From: an uncultured Cellulomonas sp.
Lineage (GTDB): Bacteria > Actinomycetota > Actinomycetes > Actinomycetales > Cellulomonadaceae
Assembly: GCF_947494015.1 (NCBI RefSeq)
Contig: NZ_CANLTL010000001.1
Location: 364,030-428,029 of the forward strand
Direction: 5' to 3'
DNA: 64,000 nucleotides
Part shown: in pieces, positions 17,260-27,000 of the stretch
Position numbering within the stretch: the stretch's first letter is position 1
Layout: each line of letters begins with the position of its first letter
The notes under the pieces: model-generated
The model's input: only the letters and a program-made list of their open reading frames with translations
Databases searched by the model: none
What the model was told of the DNA's origin: nothing
Position numbers and translations under genes: made by a program

Positions 17260-17282
17260 GCGATTGCGACTCATTATCAATA
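17260..17282 (-). promoter_or_regulatory. Candidate Zur box overlapping the aztD promoter
   Basis: On the minus strand a TTGATA hexamer (17282-17277) is followed after 17 bp by TTAGCG, a fair -35/-10 pair. The spacer contains TGATAATGA, matching one half of the actinobacterial Zur/Fur consensus (TGAwAATnATTwTCA type), but the second half is poorly conserved. It is an AT-rich island about 95 bp upstream of aztD. Confidence 0.4.
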
Positions 17283-17328
17283 AGCCCGTCCGGACCCCGG
17301 GCGCCCCGGAAGCACCGCGCGCCGGCCG

Positions 17329-17631
17329 TCAGCCGACCTGGACCGCGCGGTCGAAGGCGACGTAGCCGCTGAAGTCCGCACCGACGCGGTCGAACGCCGA
17401 CGGGTACGGGTGCGGATACGCCCACGCCGCATCGGGGACGACGGCGTCGCCCTCTCGGACGGAGTAGTACTGGCACTCGCCCTTCCACGGGCACGTGTAC
17501 GGGGTGGGCGACTCCTCGAGCAGCTCCCGGCGCACGGCAGCGGGCGGGAAGTAGACGTTGCCCTCGATGCGCAGGACGTCGTCCTCCGACGCCTCGGCCA
17601 GCACGGTTCCGTTGAGCACGGCAGTGAGCAT
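17329..17631 (-). CDS. DUF427 family protein
   Basis: 100-residue single-domain protein. It has the family pattern LEESPTPYTCPWKGECQYYS followed by VVPDAAWAYPHPYPSAFDRV and VAFDRA at the end. DUF427 proteins are small beta-barrel-like cytosolic proteins of unknown function, common in Actinobacteria. ATG 17631 has GGAGG 6 nt upstream. It is transcribed away from the surE gene, across a GC-rich repeat. Family sure, function unknown. Confidence 0.9.
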   Translation of the reverse strand: MLTAVLNGTVLAEASEDDVLRIEGNVYFPPAAVRRELLEESPTPYTCPWKGECQYYSVREGDAVVPDAAWAYPHPYPSAFDRVGADFSGYVAFDRAVQVG

Positions 17632-17713
17632 GACAACCTCCAGGTCGACGGGTCAGTGCGACGGTAGGCCCGGCGGACCGCCGGGCGCCATCGTCGCCGT
17701 CGTCATCGTCGCC

Positions 17714-17788
17714 GGTCGTCGTCGTCGGTGCTCGCCGCCGGTCGTCGTCGGTGCTCGCCGCCGGTCGTCCTCGTCGGCGCTCGCCGGG
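17714..17788. repeat. 23-26-bp imperfect tandem repeat, three copies
   Basis: Copies run 17714-17739, 17740-17762 and 17763-17788. Each begins GGTCGTC and ends in a GGTGCTCGCCGCC-like block. It sits in the 241-bp divergent gap between DUF427 and surE. It looks like a slippage-expanded promoter-region repeat, with no recognised function. Confidence 0.6.
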
Positions 17789-17872
17789 CACGCGGGCCGG
17801 GCAGCGGGACAGGATGGGCGTCGGCCCCGCCCGCGGCGGCACGCCGACCGACCGACGTCCGCAGGAGGAACC

Positions 17873-18655
17873 GTGCGCGCCATGATCACGAACGACGACG
17901 GCATCGACTCCCCGGGGCTGGCGGTGCTCGCCCGGGTGGCCCTGGACGCCGGCCTGGAGGTGACCGTCGTGGCCCCGGCGACGGAGCACTCCGGTGCGGG
18001 CGCGGCGCTGTTCGGGGTGGGGCGCGACGGGCAGCTCGACGTGCAGGAGCTCCCGAGCCCCGGCCTCCCCGACGGCGTCCGCTCCCTGGCCGTCGGCGCG
18101 ACCCCCGCGCTGCTGACCCTCCTGGCGGCCGACGGCGGCTTCGGGCCGCGCCCGGACGTGGTGCTGTCCGGGGTCAACCGCGGGGCGAACACCGGCAACG
18201 CCGTCCTGCACTCCGGGACCGTGGGGGCGGCCCTGTGCGCCGCGTCGCTCGGCGTGCGCGCCCTGGCGGTCTCCCTCGACTCCGCCGACCCGCAGCACTG
18301 GGCGACCGCGGGCGTGGTCACCGCCCATGCGCTGCCGTGGGCGCTGGACCGGCCGGCCGGGGACGGCGTGCTGAACGTGAACGTCCCCGACCTGCCGGTG
18401 GACCGTGTCCGCGGGGTGCGGTCGGCACCCCTCGCGAGGTTCGGCGCCGTCCAGACGACGGTCGACGCCGACGACGCGGGCCGGCACACCGTCCGGTTCG
18501 TCGAGCCGGACCGCGGCCGGGACCCGGACTCCGACGCCGGGCTGCTGGCCGGCGGGTGGGCCACGCTCACCCTGCTCCGGGCGCCCTGCTCCGAGGTGTC
18601 GGCACAGCTGCCCGAGCACCCCCGGCCGCTGACGGCCGCGGGCCGCCCGGGCTGA
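17873..18655 (+). CDS. surE: SurE-like 5'/3'-nucleotidase
   Basis: 260-residue metal-dependent phosphatase of the SurE family. It hydrolyses nucleoside monophosphates and is linked to stress survival. The family signature is visible at the N-terminus (MITNDDGIDSPGLAVLAR, with the Asp-Asp metal ligands), in VVAPATEHSGAG, in VVLSGVNRGANTG and in LHSGTVGAAL. I chose GTG 17873, which gives the usual MRAxITNDDG start and has AGGAGG 4 nt upstream; an ATG three codons later is the alternative. Stands alone between a divergent DUF427 gene and a convergent DUF3817 gene. Confidence 0.9.
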   Translation: MRAMITNDDGIDSPGLAVLARVALDAGLEVTVVAPATEHSGAGAALFGVGRDGQLDVQELPSPGLPDGVRSLAVGATPALLTLLAADGGFGPRPDVVLSGVNRGANTGNAVLHSGTVGAALCAASLGVRALAVSLDSADPQHWATAGVVTAHALPWALDRPAGDGVLNVNVPDLPVDRVRGVRSAPLARFGAVQTTVDADDAGRHTVRFVEPDRGRDPDSDAGLLAGGWATLTLLRAPCSEVSAQLPEHPRPLTAAGRPG

Positions 18656-18686
18656 CTCCCGGTCGGGGACCGCGTCGGCCGACCGG

Positions 18687-19037
18687 TCAGCCGATCCCCA
18701 CGGCGGCCGGCGCGGGCGCCGGTCGACCGAGCAGCAGCCCACGCCGGCGCGCCGCCACCTCGAACAGCAGGGTGGCCAGCGGCGGGACGCTGGCCGCCAG
18801 CGCGACCAGGGTCACCAGGGGCGACCACCGCAGCACCCGCGCCGCGAGCACCGTGGTGACCACGTACAGCACGAACGCCGCACCGTGCAGGCGGCCGAAC
18901 AACCACACGCCCGCCTCGGTGGTCCCGGTCACGTGCTTGAGGTACATGCCGACGAGCAGGCCGGCCCAGGTGATCGCCTCCACGACGGCGACCGTCACGA
19001 ACGCACGCCGCACCGTGGTGGCCTCGGGGGTCTGCAT
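18687..19037 (-). CDS. DUF3817 small integral membrane protein
   Basis: 116 residues with three hydrophobic segments: VTVAVVEAITWAGLLVGMY, GAAFVLYVVTTVLAARVL and VTLVALAASVPPLATLLFEV. The loop MYLKHVTGT and GRLHGAAFVLYV fit the DUF3817 pattern found widely in Actinobacteria (YdzA-like). The function is unknown. Convergent with surE; no operon partner is evident. Confidence 0.85.
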   Translation of the reverse strand: MQTPEATTVRRAFVTVAVVEAITWAGLLVGMYLKHVTGTTEAGVWLFGRLHGAAFVLYVVTTVLAARVLRWSPLVTLVALAASVPPLATLLFEVAARRRGLLLGRPAPAPAAVGIG

Positions 19038-19098
19038 GGACCCATCGCATCACGGCGCCCCGGTCCGGTCCCAATCCGGCGTCGCCCGCCGGGCCGGC

Positions 19099-19620
19099 TC
19101 AGTGCTGCACACCCTCCAGCGTGCCGGTGACCCCGCCCTGCGGGTCGGTGACGATGCACAGCACCTCGCGGTCGTCGCCGAGCTCCCAGCTCTGCGACGT
19201 CGGGGCCAGGTAGGTGAAGTCCAGCGTGGACTCCTCGTACGCCGTCCCGACGAACGGCTGGAAGTCGGCGAAGCACATGTCGTCGGCGCTGGCCACGATG
19301 GCGTCGTCGCCGGGGTACTCGTCGCCGTCGAGCTGGTGCGAGGCGTACACCTCGCTGTCGTGCGCCTCGCCGCACGGCACGGTCGGCACCGAGCTGACTT
19401 CCTCGAGCTCGTCCGCGCCCTCCTCGGCGGGGGCCTCGTCGGAGTAGTCCAGGCAGTCGCCGACGCGGATGGCGAACGCGTCCGCCTCGACCGCCTCGGT
19501 GATCTCGCCGGTCTCCTCGTCCCGCTCGGGCTCGACGCCGCCCATCAGGGAGCAGCCGGTGACCAGCAGGGCGGTGGACGCGAGCACGCCGACGGCGGCG
19601 AGGCGGGTGGAGCGGGACAC
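19099..19620 (-). CDS. Septum-formation-type lipoprotein
   Basis: 173-residue lipoprotein. The signal peptide ends in LLVTGC, then an acidic linker leads to FAIRVGDCLDYSD, VPTVPCGEAHDSEVYASHQL and DDMCFADFQPFVGTAY. The C/GDC, PC..HDSEVY pattern is that of the actinobacterial septum-formation (Septum_form) domain, with four Cys that may form disulfides outside the cell. GTG 19620 is preferred over an in-frame GTG at 19650 because it places the signal peptide at the very start and has GAGAGG upstream. Role unknown beyond the family name. Confidence 0.75.
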   Translation of the reverse strand: MSRSTRLAAVGVLASTALLVTGCSLMGGVEPERDEETGEITEAVEADAFAIRVGDCLDYSDEAPAEEGADELEEVSSVPTVPCGEAHDSEVYASHQLDGDEYPGDDAIVASADDMCFADFQPFVGTAYEESTLDFTYLAPTSQSWELGDDREVLCIVTDPQGGVTGTLEGVQH

Positions 19621-19758
19621 GGGCGGACCTCTCGTGGCAGGAGCCGCCACGGCTGGGGCGGGCGCGCCGAGGCTAGTGCGGCGCGCCCGCCCCGCGTCCC
19701 GTCGTCGCGACGGTCTTCACCCGCCTGCCAGCGGATTCACCCGCGACCCGTCACCCAC

Positions 19759-19786
19759 GACCCGTGACCCGTGACCCGTGACCCGT
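19759..19786. repeat. Heptamer GACCCGT, four exact copies
   Basis: GACCCGT repeats head to tail at 19759-19786, with degraded copies at 19745-19758. It lies in the 183-bp gap between the SDR stop and the lipoprotein start on the minus strand. A number-variable heptamer of this kind could change length by slippage. It is not in a coding frame. Confidence 0.75.
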
Positions 19787-19803
19787 GACGACGGTGCCGC
19801 GCG

Positions 19804-20706
19804 TCAGGGGGTCGGCGACCCGCCGGTCACCGACACCGTCGCCCCGGTGGTGTAGCTCGACTCGGGCGAGGCGAGGTAGACGTACGTGCTCGCCAGCTCG
19901 GCCGGCTGGCCCGCACGACCCAGCGGGGTCTGGGCGCCGAACTCGGGCAGGGCCTCGGTCGGCTGCCCGCCGCTGACCTGCAGCGGCGTCCAGAACGGTC
20001 CGGGCGCGACCACGTTGACCCGCACGCCCTGCGGCGCGACCTGCTGGGCGAGCGCCTTGCTGAAGGTGTTGATCGCCGCCTTGGTCGAGGCGTAGTCGAG
20101 CAGCGTCGGCGACGGGTTGTACGCCTGGATCGAGGACGTGGTGATGATCGCGCTGCCCGGGGGCATGTGCGGCAGGGCGGCCTTGGTGAGCCAGAAGAGC
20201 GCGTGCACGTTGGTGCGGAACGTCAGGTCGAACTGCTCCGAGGTGAGGTCGGCGATGCTCTCGACGGCGACCTGCTTGCCCGCGACCGCGACCAGGACGT
20301 CGATGCGGCCGAGCTGCTCGACGGCGCTGCGGACGAGGCGGACGTTGGCGTCCTCGGTGGACAGGTCGTCCGGGACCGCGATCGCCCGCCGGCCGGCCTC
20401 CTCCACGAGGCGCACGACCTCCTGCGCGTCGGGCTCCTCCTGCGGCAGGTAGGACAGGACGACGTCGGCCCCCTCGCGGGCGAAGGCGATCGCGACCGCG
20501 CGGCCGATGCCGGAGTCGGCCCCCGTGACGACGGCGACCCTGCCCTCGAGCCGGCCGTGGCCGACGTAGCTCCCCTCGCCGTGGTCGGGCCGGGGCGTCA
20601 TCTCCTGCTCGAGGCCGGGGGCGGGCTGCTCCTGCTCCGGCTGCGGCGGCTGCGGGTAGGCGGTCGTGGGGTCCGGGGCGGTCTGCTCGGGGTTCGTGTC
20701 GCTCAT
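19804..20706 (-). CDS. SDR-family oxidoreductase (YghA/GSP39-like)
   Basis: 300-residue NAD(P)-dependent short-chain dehydrogenase. A Pro/Gln-rich N-terminal extension of about 50 residues precedes the cofactor motif [14 protein letters not shown]. The VLVAVAGKQ motif, catalytic Ser in ITTSSIQAY, YxxxK in [10 protein letters not shown] and the C-terminal [17 protein letters not shown] all match the long-tailed SDR group that includes E. coli YghA and Bacillus general stress protein 39. The extension ([10 protein letters not shown]) is typical of that group. ATG 20706. It stands alone, divergent from the copper-protein gene. Confidence 0.92.
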   Translation of the reverse strand: MSDTNPEQTAPDPTTAYPQPPQPEQEQPAPGLEQEMTPRPDHGEGSYVGHGRLEGRVAVVTGADSGIGRAVAIAFAREGADVVLSYLPQEEPDAQEVVRLVEEAGRRAIAVPDDLSTEDANVRLVRSAVEQLGRIDVLVAVAGKQVAVESIADLTSEQFDLTFRTNVHALFWLTKAALPHMPPGSAIITTSSIQAYNPSPTLLDYASTKAAINTFSKALAQQVAPQGVRVNVVAPGPFWTPLQVSGGQPTEALPEFGAQTPLGRAGQPAELASTYVYLASPESSYTTGATVSVTGGSPTP

Positions 20707-20888
20707 GCATCGATCGTCGCCCCGGGGCTCGCGGTCCGCACGGCGGGCTCGCCTCGGCGCCCGATCGGGCCCTGGGCCGCGCCCCGGGATGCACACCCAT
20801 GGCCGGGTCTTTACCGTCGAATGGTCAGTGCGGTGCGCCCCGGGCCCGATCGCCGGGCGGCCGCCCGCCCGAGACCCGAAGGACCGAG

Positions 20889-21290
20889 ATGAAGACCGCC
20901 GCGATGATCCAGACGTATCCCGCCGACATCACCCTCGACCGCGAGCTGCTGGCCCGCGCGATCGACGCGCTGATCACGTGCTCGCAGGCCTGTACGGCGT
21001 GCGCCGACGCCTGCCTGAGCGAGGAGATGGTCGCCGACCTGCGCACGTGCATCCGCACGAACCTGGACTGCGCCGACAGCTGCGGCGCCACCGCGCGCAT
21101 CCTGTCGCGCCACACCGGCTACGACGCCGACCTCACCCGCGCCCACCTGGAGGCCTGCATCGCGGCGTGCCGGGCGTGCGGGGACCAGTGCGAGCAGCAC
21201 GCCGGCATGCACGAGCACTGCCGGGTCTGCGCCGAGGCGTGCCGCTCGTGCGAGGAGGCCTGCGGCGAGCTGCTGACCTCGATCGCCTGA
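20889..21290 (+). CDS. Four-helix-bundle copper-binding protein (DUF326)
   Basis: 133-residue Cys-rich helical protein with 16 cysteines, mostly in CxxC/CxxxC repeats along four predicted helices ([40 protein letters not shown]). This pattern matches the DUF326/Csp-like copper-storage family, whose bundle core is lined by Cys that bind Cu(I). It has no signal peptide, so a cytosolic copper buffer is likely. ATG 20889 has GAAGGA upstream. No copper ATPase or CsoR is adjacent. Confidence 0.9.
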   Translation: MKTAAMIQTYPADITLDRELLARAIDALITCSQACTACADACLSEEMVADLRTCIRTNLDCADSCGATARILSRHTGYDADLTRAHLEACIAACRACGDQCEQHAGMHEHCRVCAEACRSCEEACGELLTSIA

Positions 21291-21398
21291 CCGTCGGCCG
21301 TCCCCGCAGCCCCCCGGGGCGTGGCCGTCCGGTGCGGGCACGCCCGTCGGCCGGCCCGCACGGTGCCGGCCCGGACGGGTCCGTGCCTGACGGGACGG

Positions 21399-21404
21399 TA
21401 GGTT
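21399..21404 (+). promoter_or_regulatory. Candidate -10 box for a leaderless transcript
   Basis: TAGGTT fits the actinobacterial TANNNT -10 pattern and lies exactly 6 nt before the ATG at 21411. Transcription would then start on the A of that ATG, giving a leaderless mRNA for the small leader frame and prfC. Confidence 0.45.
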
Positions 21405-21410
21405 CGGACC

Positions 21411-21506
21411 ATGCACGACCGATCGCGCGACCCCGCGCCCACCGCCGCGCGCCGGCGCCCACGCGCACGAAGCCGCGACCAGCGCACGCCGGGGTCGCGG
21501 CGATGA
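21411..21506 (+). CDS. Possible 31-residue Arg-rich leader peptide coupled to prfC
   Basis: Short frame ATG 21411 to TGA 21506, 31 codons with 10 Arg, including clusters RRRPRAR and GSRR. Its stop overlaps the prfC start codon in an ATGA (21503-21506). It has no Shine-Dalgarno but begins at the predicted start site of a TANNNT promoter, so it could be read as a leaderless leader. RF3 itself has only a weak ribosome binding site, so translation could depend on this frame. Coding status is unproven. Confidence 0.4.
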   Translation: MHDRSRDPAPTAARRRPRARSRDQRTPGSRR

Positions 21507-23095
21507 CCGACCTCGCCGCGCCCCCAGCCGTCGTCGGCGCGCAGGCCGCCCGGCGCCGCAGCATCGCGGTCATCTCCCACCCCGACGCCGGCAAGTCCAC
21601 CCTCACCGAGGCGCTCGCGCTGCACGCCCGGGCGATCGGGGAGGCGGGCGCCGTGCACGGCAAGCAGGGCCGGTCCGGCGTCGTGTCGGACTGGCTCGAG
21701 ATGGAGCAGAAGCGCGGCATCTCGATCACGTCCGCGGCGCTGCAGTTCGAGTTCGAGGACGTCGTCATCAACCTGCTCGACACCCCCGGGCACGCGGACT
21801 TCTCCGAGGACACCTACCGCGTGCTGACGGCCGTGGACTGCGCCGTCATGCTGCTCGACGCCGCCCGCGGCCTGGAGCCGCAGACGCTCAAGCTGTTCGA
21901 GGTCTGCCGCCGGCGCGGGGTCCCGGTCATCACCTTCATCAACAAGTGGGACCGCCCGGGGCGCGAGGCGCTCGAGCTGTGCGACGAGCTCGAGCAGCGC
22001 ATCGACCTGCACCCCACGCCGATCACCTGGCCCGTCGGTGAGGCCGGCACCTTCCACGGCCTGCTCGACACCCGGCAGCACGGCGTGACCCTCTACGGAC
22101 GCTCCCCCGGCGGCGCCACGCTCGCCGAGGAGGAGCACCTGTCCCTGGACGCCGCCCGGGACCGGTTCCCGGCCGACGTCGACGACGCCCTCGAGGCGTC
22201 GTCCCTGCTCGGGGCCCTGGACACCGACTCGTTCCGTGCGGGACGCACCTCGCCGCTGCTGTTCGGGGCCGCGCTGACCAACATCGGCGTGCGCCAGCTC
22301 CTCGACGCGATCGCCGAGATCGCCCCGGCCCCCTCGGCCCGGCCCGGCGTGGACGGCGCGCCGCGCCCGGTCGACGCGCCCTTCAGCGGCTTCGTGTTCA
22401 AGATGCAGGCGGGCATGGACCCGAACCACCGCGACCACCTCGCGTTCCTGCGGGTGTGCTCGGGGGAGTTCCAGCGCGGCATGGTCGCCACCCACGCCAC
22501 CACCGGCCGGCCGTTCGCGACGAAGTACGCGCTGTCGGTGTTCGGCCGCTCGCGCGACGTCGTCGACACCGCCTACCCCGGCGACATCGTCGGCCTGGTC
22601 AACGCGACCGCGCTGGCCGTGGGCGACACGCTGCACGCCGCCGACGGCCCGACGGTCCGGTACCCGCCGATGCCGACGTTCGCGCCGGAGCACTTCATCA
22701 CCGCCCACGTCGCGGACCCGGCGCGCTCCAAGCAGTTCCGCAAGGGCATCGCCCAGCTCGAGCAGGAGGGCGTCGTCCAGGTCCTGGTCTCCGAGGCACG
22801 GGGCGACGCCTCGCCGATCCTCGCCGCCGTCGGGCCGCTGCAGTTCGAGGTCGCCGAGTTCCGGATGGCGCACGAGTTCAACGCGCCCATGCGCACCGAC
22901 CACCTCACCCTCACGCTGGCGATGAACGCCGGGGCCGACGACGCCGCCCGGCTCGCGGGGCGCACCGGTGTCGAGCTGGCCCGGCGGGCCGACGGCACGC
23001 TGCTGGCCCTGCTCACCGACCGGTGGCGGCTCAGCTCGCTGCAGCGCGCCATCCCCGAGCTGACCCTCACGCCGTTGCTCGCCGGCTCGGAGTGA
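21503..23095 (+). CDS. prfC: Peptide chain release factor 3
   Basis: 530-residue translational GTPase that recycles RF1/RF2 after termination. G1 is HPDAGKST, the switch region has GRSGVVSDWLEMEQKRGISI, G3 is DTPGHADFSEDTYR and G4 is NKWD. The RF3-specific domain II/III motifs FVFKMQAGMDPNHRDHLAF, RSRDVVDTAYPGDIVGL and VGPLQFEVAEFRMAHEF are intact. ATG 21503 overlaps the stop of a small Arg-rich leader frame. Complete and of normal length. Confidence 0.96.
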   Translation: MTDLAAPPAVVGAQAARRRSIAVISHPDAGKSTLTEALALHARAIGEAGAVHGKQGRSGVVSDWLEMEQKRGISITSAALQFEFEDVVINLLDTPGHADFSEDTYRVLTAVDCAVMLLDAARGLEPQTLKLFEVCRRRGVPVITFINKWDRPGREALELCDELEQRIDLHPTPITWPVGEAGTFHGLLDTRQHGVTLYGRSPGGATLAEEEHLSLDAARDRFPADVDDALEASSLLGALDTDSFRAGRTSPLLFGAALTNIGVRQLLDAIAEIAPAPSARPGVDGAPRPVDAPFSGFVFKMQAGMDPNHRDHLAFLRVCSGEFQRGMVATHATTGRPFATKYALSVFGRSRDVVDTAYPGDIVGLVNATALAVGDTLHAADGPTVRYPPMPTFAPEHFITAHVADPARSKQFRKGIAQLEQEGVVQVLVSEARGDASPILAAVGPLQFEVAEFRMAHEFNAPMRTDHLTLTLAMNAGADDAARLAGRTGVELARRADGTLLALLTDRWRLSSLQRAIPELTLTPLLAGSE

Positions 23096-23109
23096 GCGGC
23101 GGTACCGCA

Positions 23110-23750
23110 CCGACGGCGGGGCCGGTCGACGTCGGCGAACTGCGGCGCCGCGGACTCGTAGGTCAGGCCGTGCCCGACGTCGAACAGGGCACCGTCCTCG
23201 GTGTCGTCGTACCCGGGCAGGTCCGTCTGCTGCTCCAGGACGGCCTCACGGGTCCCGGCGAGCGCGAACCGCATCCGGCCCTCGGGGCGTCGTCGCCGGA
23301 CAGGGCGTCGAGCAGGGCACGGTCGCTGGTGCCGAAGCCGGCCACGATCGCACCGGCGTCGCGCAGCCCGCTGGCCTCGTCGAGGACGAAGGGCTCCCGG
23401 AAGTACACATGCAGGATGACCTTGCTCGGGTCAGGCCGACGGACCTCCACTCCTCGCCCATGACCTCGGCGAAGCCCTCGACGACGGACATGTCCCCGAC
23501 GGTGGGCGCCTGCCCGGTCCGGGCCGACTCGGCACCCAGCGCCGCGGCCGCGATCCCGGCCTCCTCGGGAAACGCCGTCACGGCGCCGGCCGACTCGTTG
23601 ATGCCGGCACGGGCTGTGGGGTCGATGTGGTCGCGGGCGTCGGACTCGTGGAGCACCGGGATGCCGAGGCGGGTGGCCTCGGACAGCTCCTGCACGCGGT
23701 CCATGGAGCGGGCCGTCGCGGCCGGGGTGACCGACGCCGAGCGCACCGTT
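23110..23750 (-). pseudogene. Decayed GH3 glycosidase: internal deletion plus frameshifts
   Basis: Three minus-strand frames each carry a recognisable part of a GH3 enzyme. About 23740-23450 encodes an N-domain part (RVQELSEATRLGIPVLHES, TAFPEEAGIAAAALG, FAEVMGEEWRSVGL). About 23440-23280, in another frame, encodes a C-domain part (SKVILHVYFREPFVLDEA, GLRDAGAIVAGFGTSD). About 23274-23120, in a third, encodes the C-domain end (FALAGTREAVLEQQTDLP, LFDVGHGLTYES). The several hundred residues that normally separate the first and second parts are missing. No start codon is convincing. It differs in sequence type from the two intact GH3 genes that follow. Confidence 0.75.
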
Positions 23751-23888
23751 CGCCGTACGGACGCGCCACCGTGCGCTCGGTCGCCTCACCGCGGCCTGGT
23801 GCCGGCTCTTGCCGTCGGGGTCGCCGCCGGGCACACGTGACGGGGCAGGCGGACGCCGGTCGGGCCGCACACCGCTGGAGCAACTGAT

Positions 23889-23902
23889 GGCAACCGCTGG
23901 CC
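23889..23902. promoter_or_regulatory. Candidate LacI-type operator before the first GH3 gene
   Basis: GGCAACCGCTGGCC is a near-palindrome with a CG centre, flanked by ATGGC/GCCAT arms. It is repeated at the same distance upstream of the second GH3 gene, and it resembles the GGCAAyCG core of the uronate-gene operators. Confidence 0.45.
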
Positions 23903-24032
23903 ATGCCGACCCTGAGAGCGGCACCGTGACGCCGGGATGAACGCGGCCGTCGGCCGCCCCAGCGCCCACCACGCGTGATGACGCGCGCGGGCGGAACAGC
24001 GCCGGTCACCCGAAGTCGAAGGAGACTCGAAG

Positions 24033-27000
24033 ATGACTTCCCGTTCCCGTTCCCGTAGCCGCGGACGCGGACTGCTCGCCCTGCTCACGGCCGTGCCGAT
24101 GGCCCTCGCCGGGACCGGTGCCGCCGCCGGGGTCGCCTCCGCTCCCGGCGGGGTGCAGGCGGCGGCCGCCGCCCACCCCTGGATGGACACGACTCTGACG
24201 CCTCAGGAGCGCTCGCAGCTCCTGCTCGACGCCATGACGCTGGCACAGAAGCTCCAGCAGCTCTCCGGAACTCCCCCGGAGATCGTGCCGGAGCTGCCCG
24301 AGTGCTGGGGCGGCCGGCACGTGCGCGGCATCCCTGAGCTCCAGATCCCCACCCTGCGCATCACGAACGGGCCGGTGGGTGTGGGCCAGAACGACTGCGT
24401 CGACGCCGCGCTCCTCGATCTGCCTCCGGCGGAGCGCCCGCGCGGGGTCCCGTACGTCCACGAGTCATCGGCGAAGGCGACCGCGCTGCCGTCGGCCACG
24501 ACCGCTGCTGCGTCGTTCGATCCGGAGGTCGCCGGCACGTACGGCGACGTGATCGGCACGGAGATGAACAACCTGGCCCTGCACGTGTTCGAGGCCCCGG
24601 GCGTGAACATGGCACGGCTGCCGATCCTGGGCCGCAACTTCGAGTACTTCGGCGAGGACCCGTACCTGGCCGGCGTCATGGCGGTCGCGGAGACGAAGGC
24701 GGTCCAGGACCAGGGTCTGATCGCCATGCCCAAGCACTACGCCGCCAACGAGCAGGAGACGAACCGGCAGATCACCAACTCGGTGGTCGACGAGCGCACG
24801 CTGCACGAGACCTACCTGCTGCCGTTCGAGATGGCGGTCAAGGACGGCGACGCGGCCTCCGTCATGTGTGCGTACAACTACCTCAACGGCGTGCCCTCGT
24901 GCCAGAACGAGTACCTGCTCAGCGACGTGCTGCGGGACCAGTGGGGCTTCGAGGGGTACGTGCAGTCGGACTTCTTCGCCACGAAGAGCACCGTCCCGAC
25001 CCTGCTGAACGGCATGGACCACATGATGCCGGTGCCCCAGCAGTGGGCCCCCGAGCTGCTGCAGGCGGCTCTGGACGCCGGCGAGATCAGCGTCGGTGAC
25101 ATCGACCTGGCGCTCCACCGCAGGTACGTGCAGATGTTCACCTACGGCATCTTCGACCGCCCCATCGTCCAGACGCCGATCGACTACGACGCGGGCGGTC
25201 GCACGGCGTACGAGATCGGCACCCACGGCGCGGTCCTGCTGCAGAACAACGGCGCCCTGCCCATCCCGAGCGATGTCCGGGACGTCGTCGTCGTCGGCAA
25301 GGCGACCCAGGTGTACGCCCAGCAGGCCGTCGCCGGTGGCGCACGCGTGGGCCACCCCTTCGGCAGCGGCGGTGGCAGCTCCGACGTCGTCCCCGCCTAC
25401 TCGGTGGACCCCGTCGAGGGCCTGCTGAACACGCTCGAGGACCTCGGCAACACCGACGCCCAGGTCCGCCTCGTGCTGGTCGACGACGCCAACCAGACGG
25501 CGACCATCGACGGCGAGGAGATCAGCTTCGAGGCTGCCCTCGCCGAGGTGGCCGGCGCCGACTCCGTGGTGGTCATGGCCGGCACGATCTCCGAGGAGGG
25601 CGCCGACCGCGCCACCTTCAGCGACACGACCGGGACCGAGCTGGTCGACATCGGTGACGGTCTCGACTGGTACGCCGACAACGTCAGCGCGATCGCCACC
25701 GTCGCCGGCTCCAACCCCGCGAAGAACAGCAACACCGTCGCGATGATCAAGGCCGTCCTCGGCGCCGGACCGTCGATGGTCGAGAAGACCGCACTGGTGC
25801 TCAAGGACAACGCCGGGGTCTCGATGGACCCGGCACTGGTCGGGCAGGACGGTCCGTCGATCCTCGAGGCGTGGTTCCCCGGTCAGGAGGACGGCAACAT
25901 CGTCGCCGACCTGCTGTTCGGTGTCGTCAACCCGTCGGGCAAGTCCCCCGTCACCTACCCCTACGAGGGCAAGGGCTTCCTGGACGAGATCGGCGCCGAG
26001 GAGTTCCCCGGGGTCCGGGTCGGGGACGAGGAGATCGGGATCGGCTTCGGGGGCTCGGGCGGCACCATCATCGGACGACCCACCGTGCAGTACACGGAGG
26101 GTGTCAACATCGGGTACCGCTGGTACGACGCGAACCTCAGTGGTGAGTGCGCCCCGGCGGAGAGCGGCGCGAACCCGTGCGTCGCGTTCCCCTTCGGCCA
26201 CGGGCTCTCGTACACCGACTTCGAGGTGACCGACCTGGTGGTCACGCCGACGTCGGACGGCATGAGCCCGGTCACCGTCGAGGTCACCGTCGAGAACACC
26301 GGTGACGTCGCCGGTGCGGAGGTCCCGCAGGTGTACGTCAGCCTGCCGGACGCCGCCGCGGACTCCCCGCGGCGCCTCGTCGGCTTCCAGAAGGTCCAGC
26401 TGGAGCCCGGCGAGGCGAAGCAGGTCGAGATCACCATCGACCCGACGGCGTCGAGCCACCCGCTGTCCGTCTGGGACGGCGAGGCTGACGAGTGGACGAC
26501 ACCCGAGGGCGACGTCGTCGTCCAGGTGGGCACCTCGTCGGGCGACGTCACGCTGTCGGACACGGTCACGGTCGACACGTCCGTGCCGGTGACCTTCCCG
26601 GACGTGCCGGCGACGCACGACTTCGCCGAGGCCATCGCCTGGCTCGTGCAGGCGAACATCACCACCGGGTACGAGGACGGCACGTTCCGGCCCACCACGC
26701 CGATCTCGCGCCAGGCGATGGCGGCGTTCGTGTACCGGCTGGTCCACGACGGGGCCGACGCCCCGGGGTGCACCACCCGGCCGTTCCCCGACGTCGACGT
26801 GGCCAACCAGTTCTGCGGCGAGATCGCCTGGATGCAGGACGCCGGGCTGACCACCGGCTACGCCGACGGCACGTACCGGCCGACGGCGGCGATCTCCCGG
26901 CAGGCGATGGCGGCGTTCCTGCACCGCCTGCTCACCGACGACGCCGCCGCCGCGGACTGCACGGCGGCGCCCTTCACCGACGTCAGCGTCGGGGACCGGT

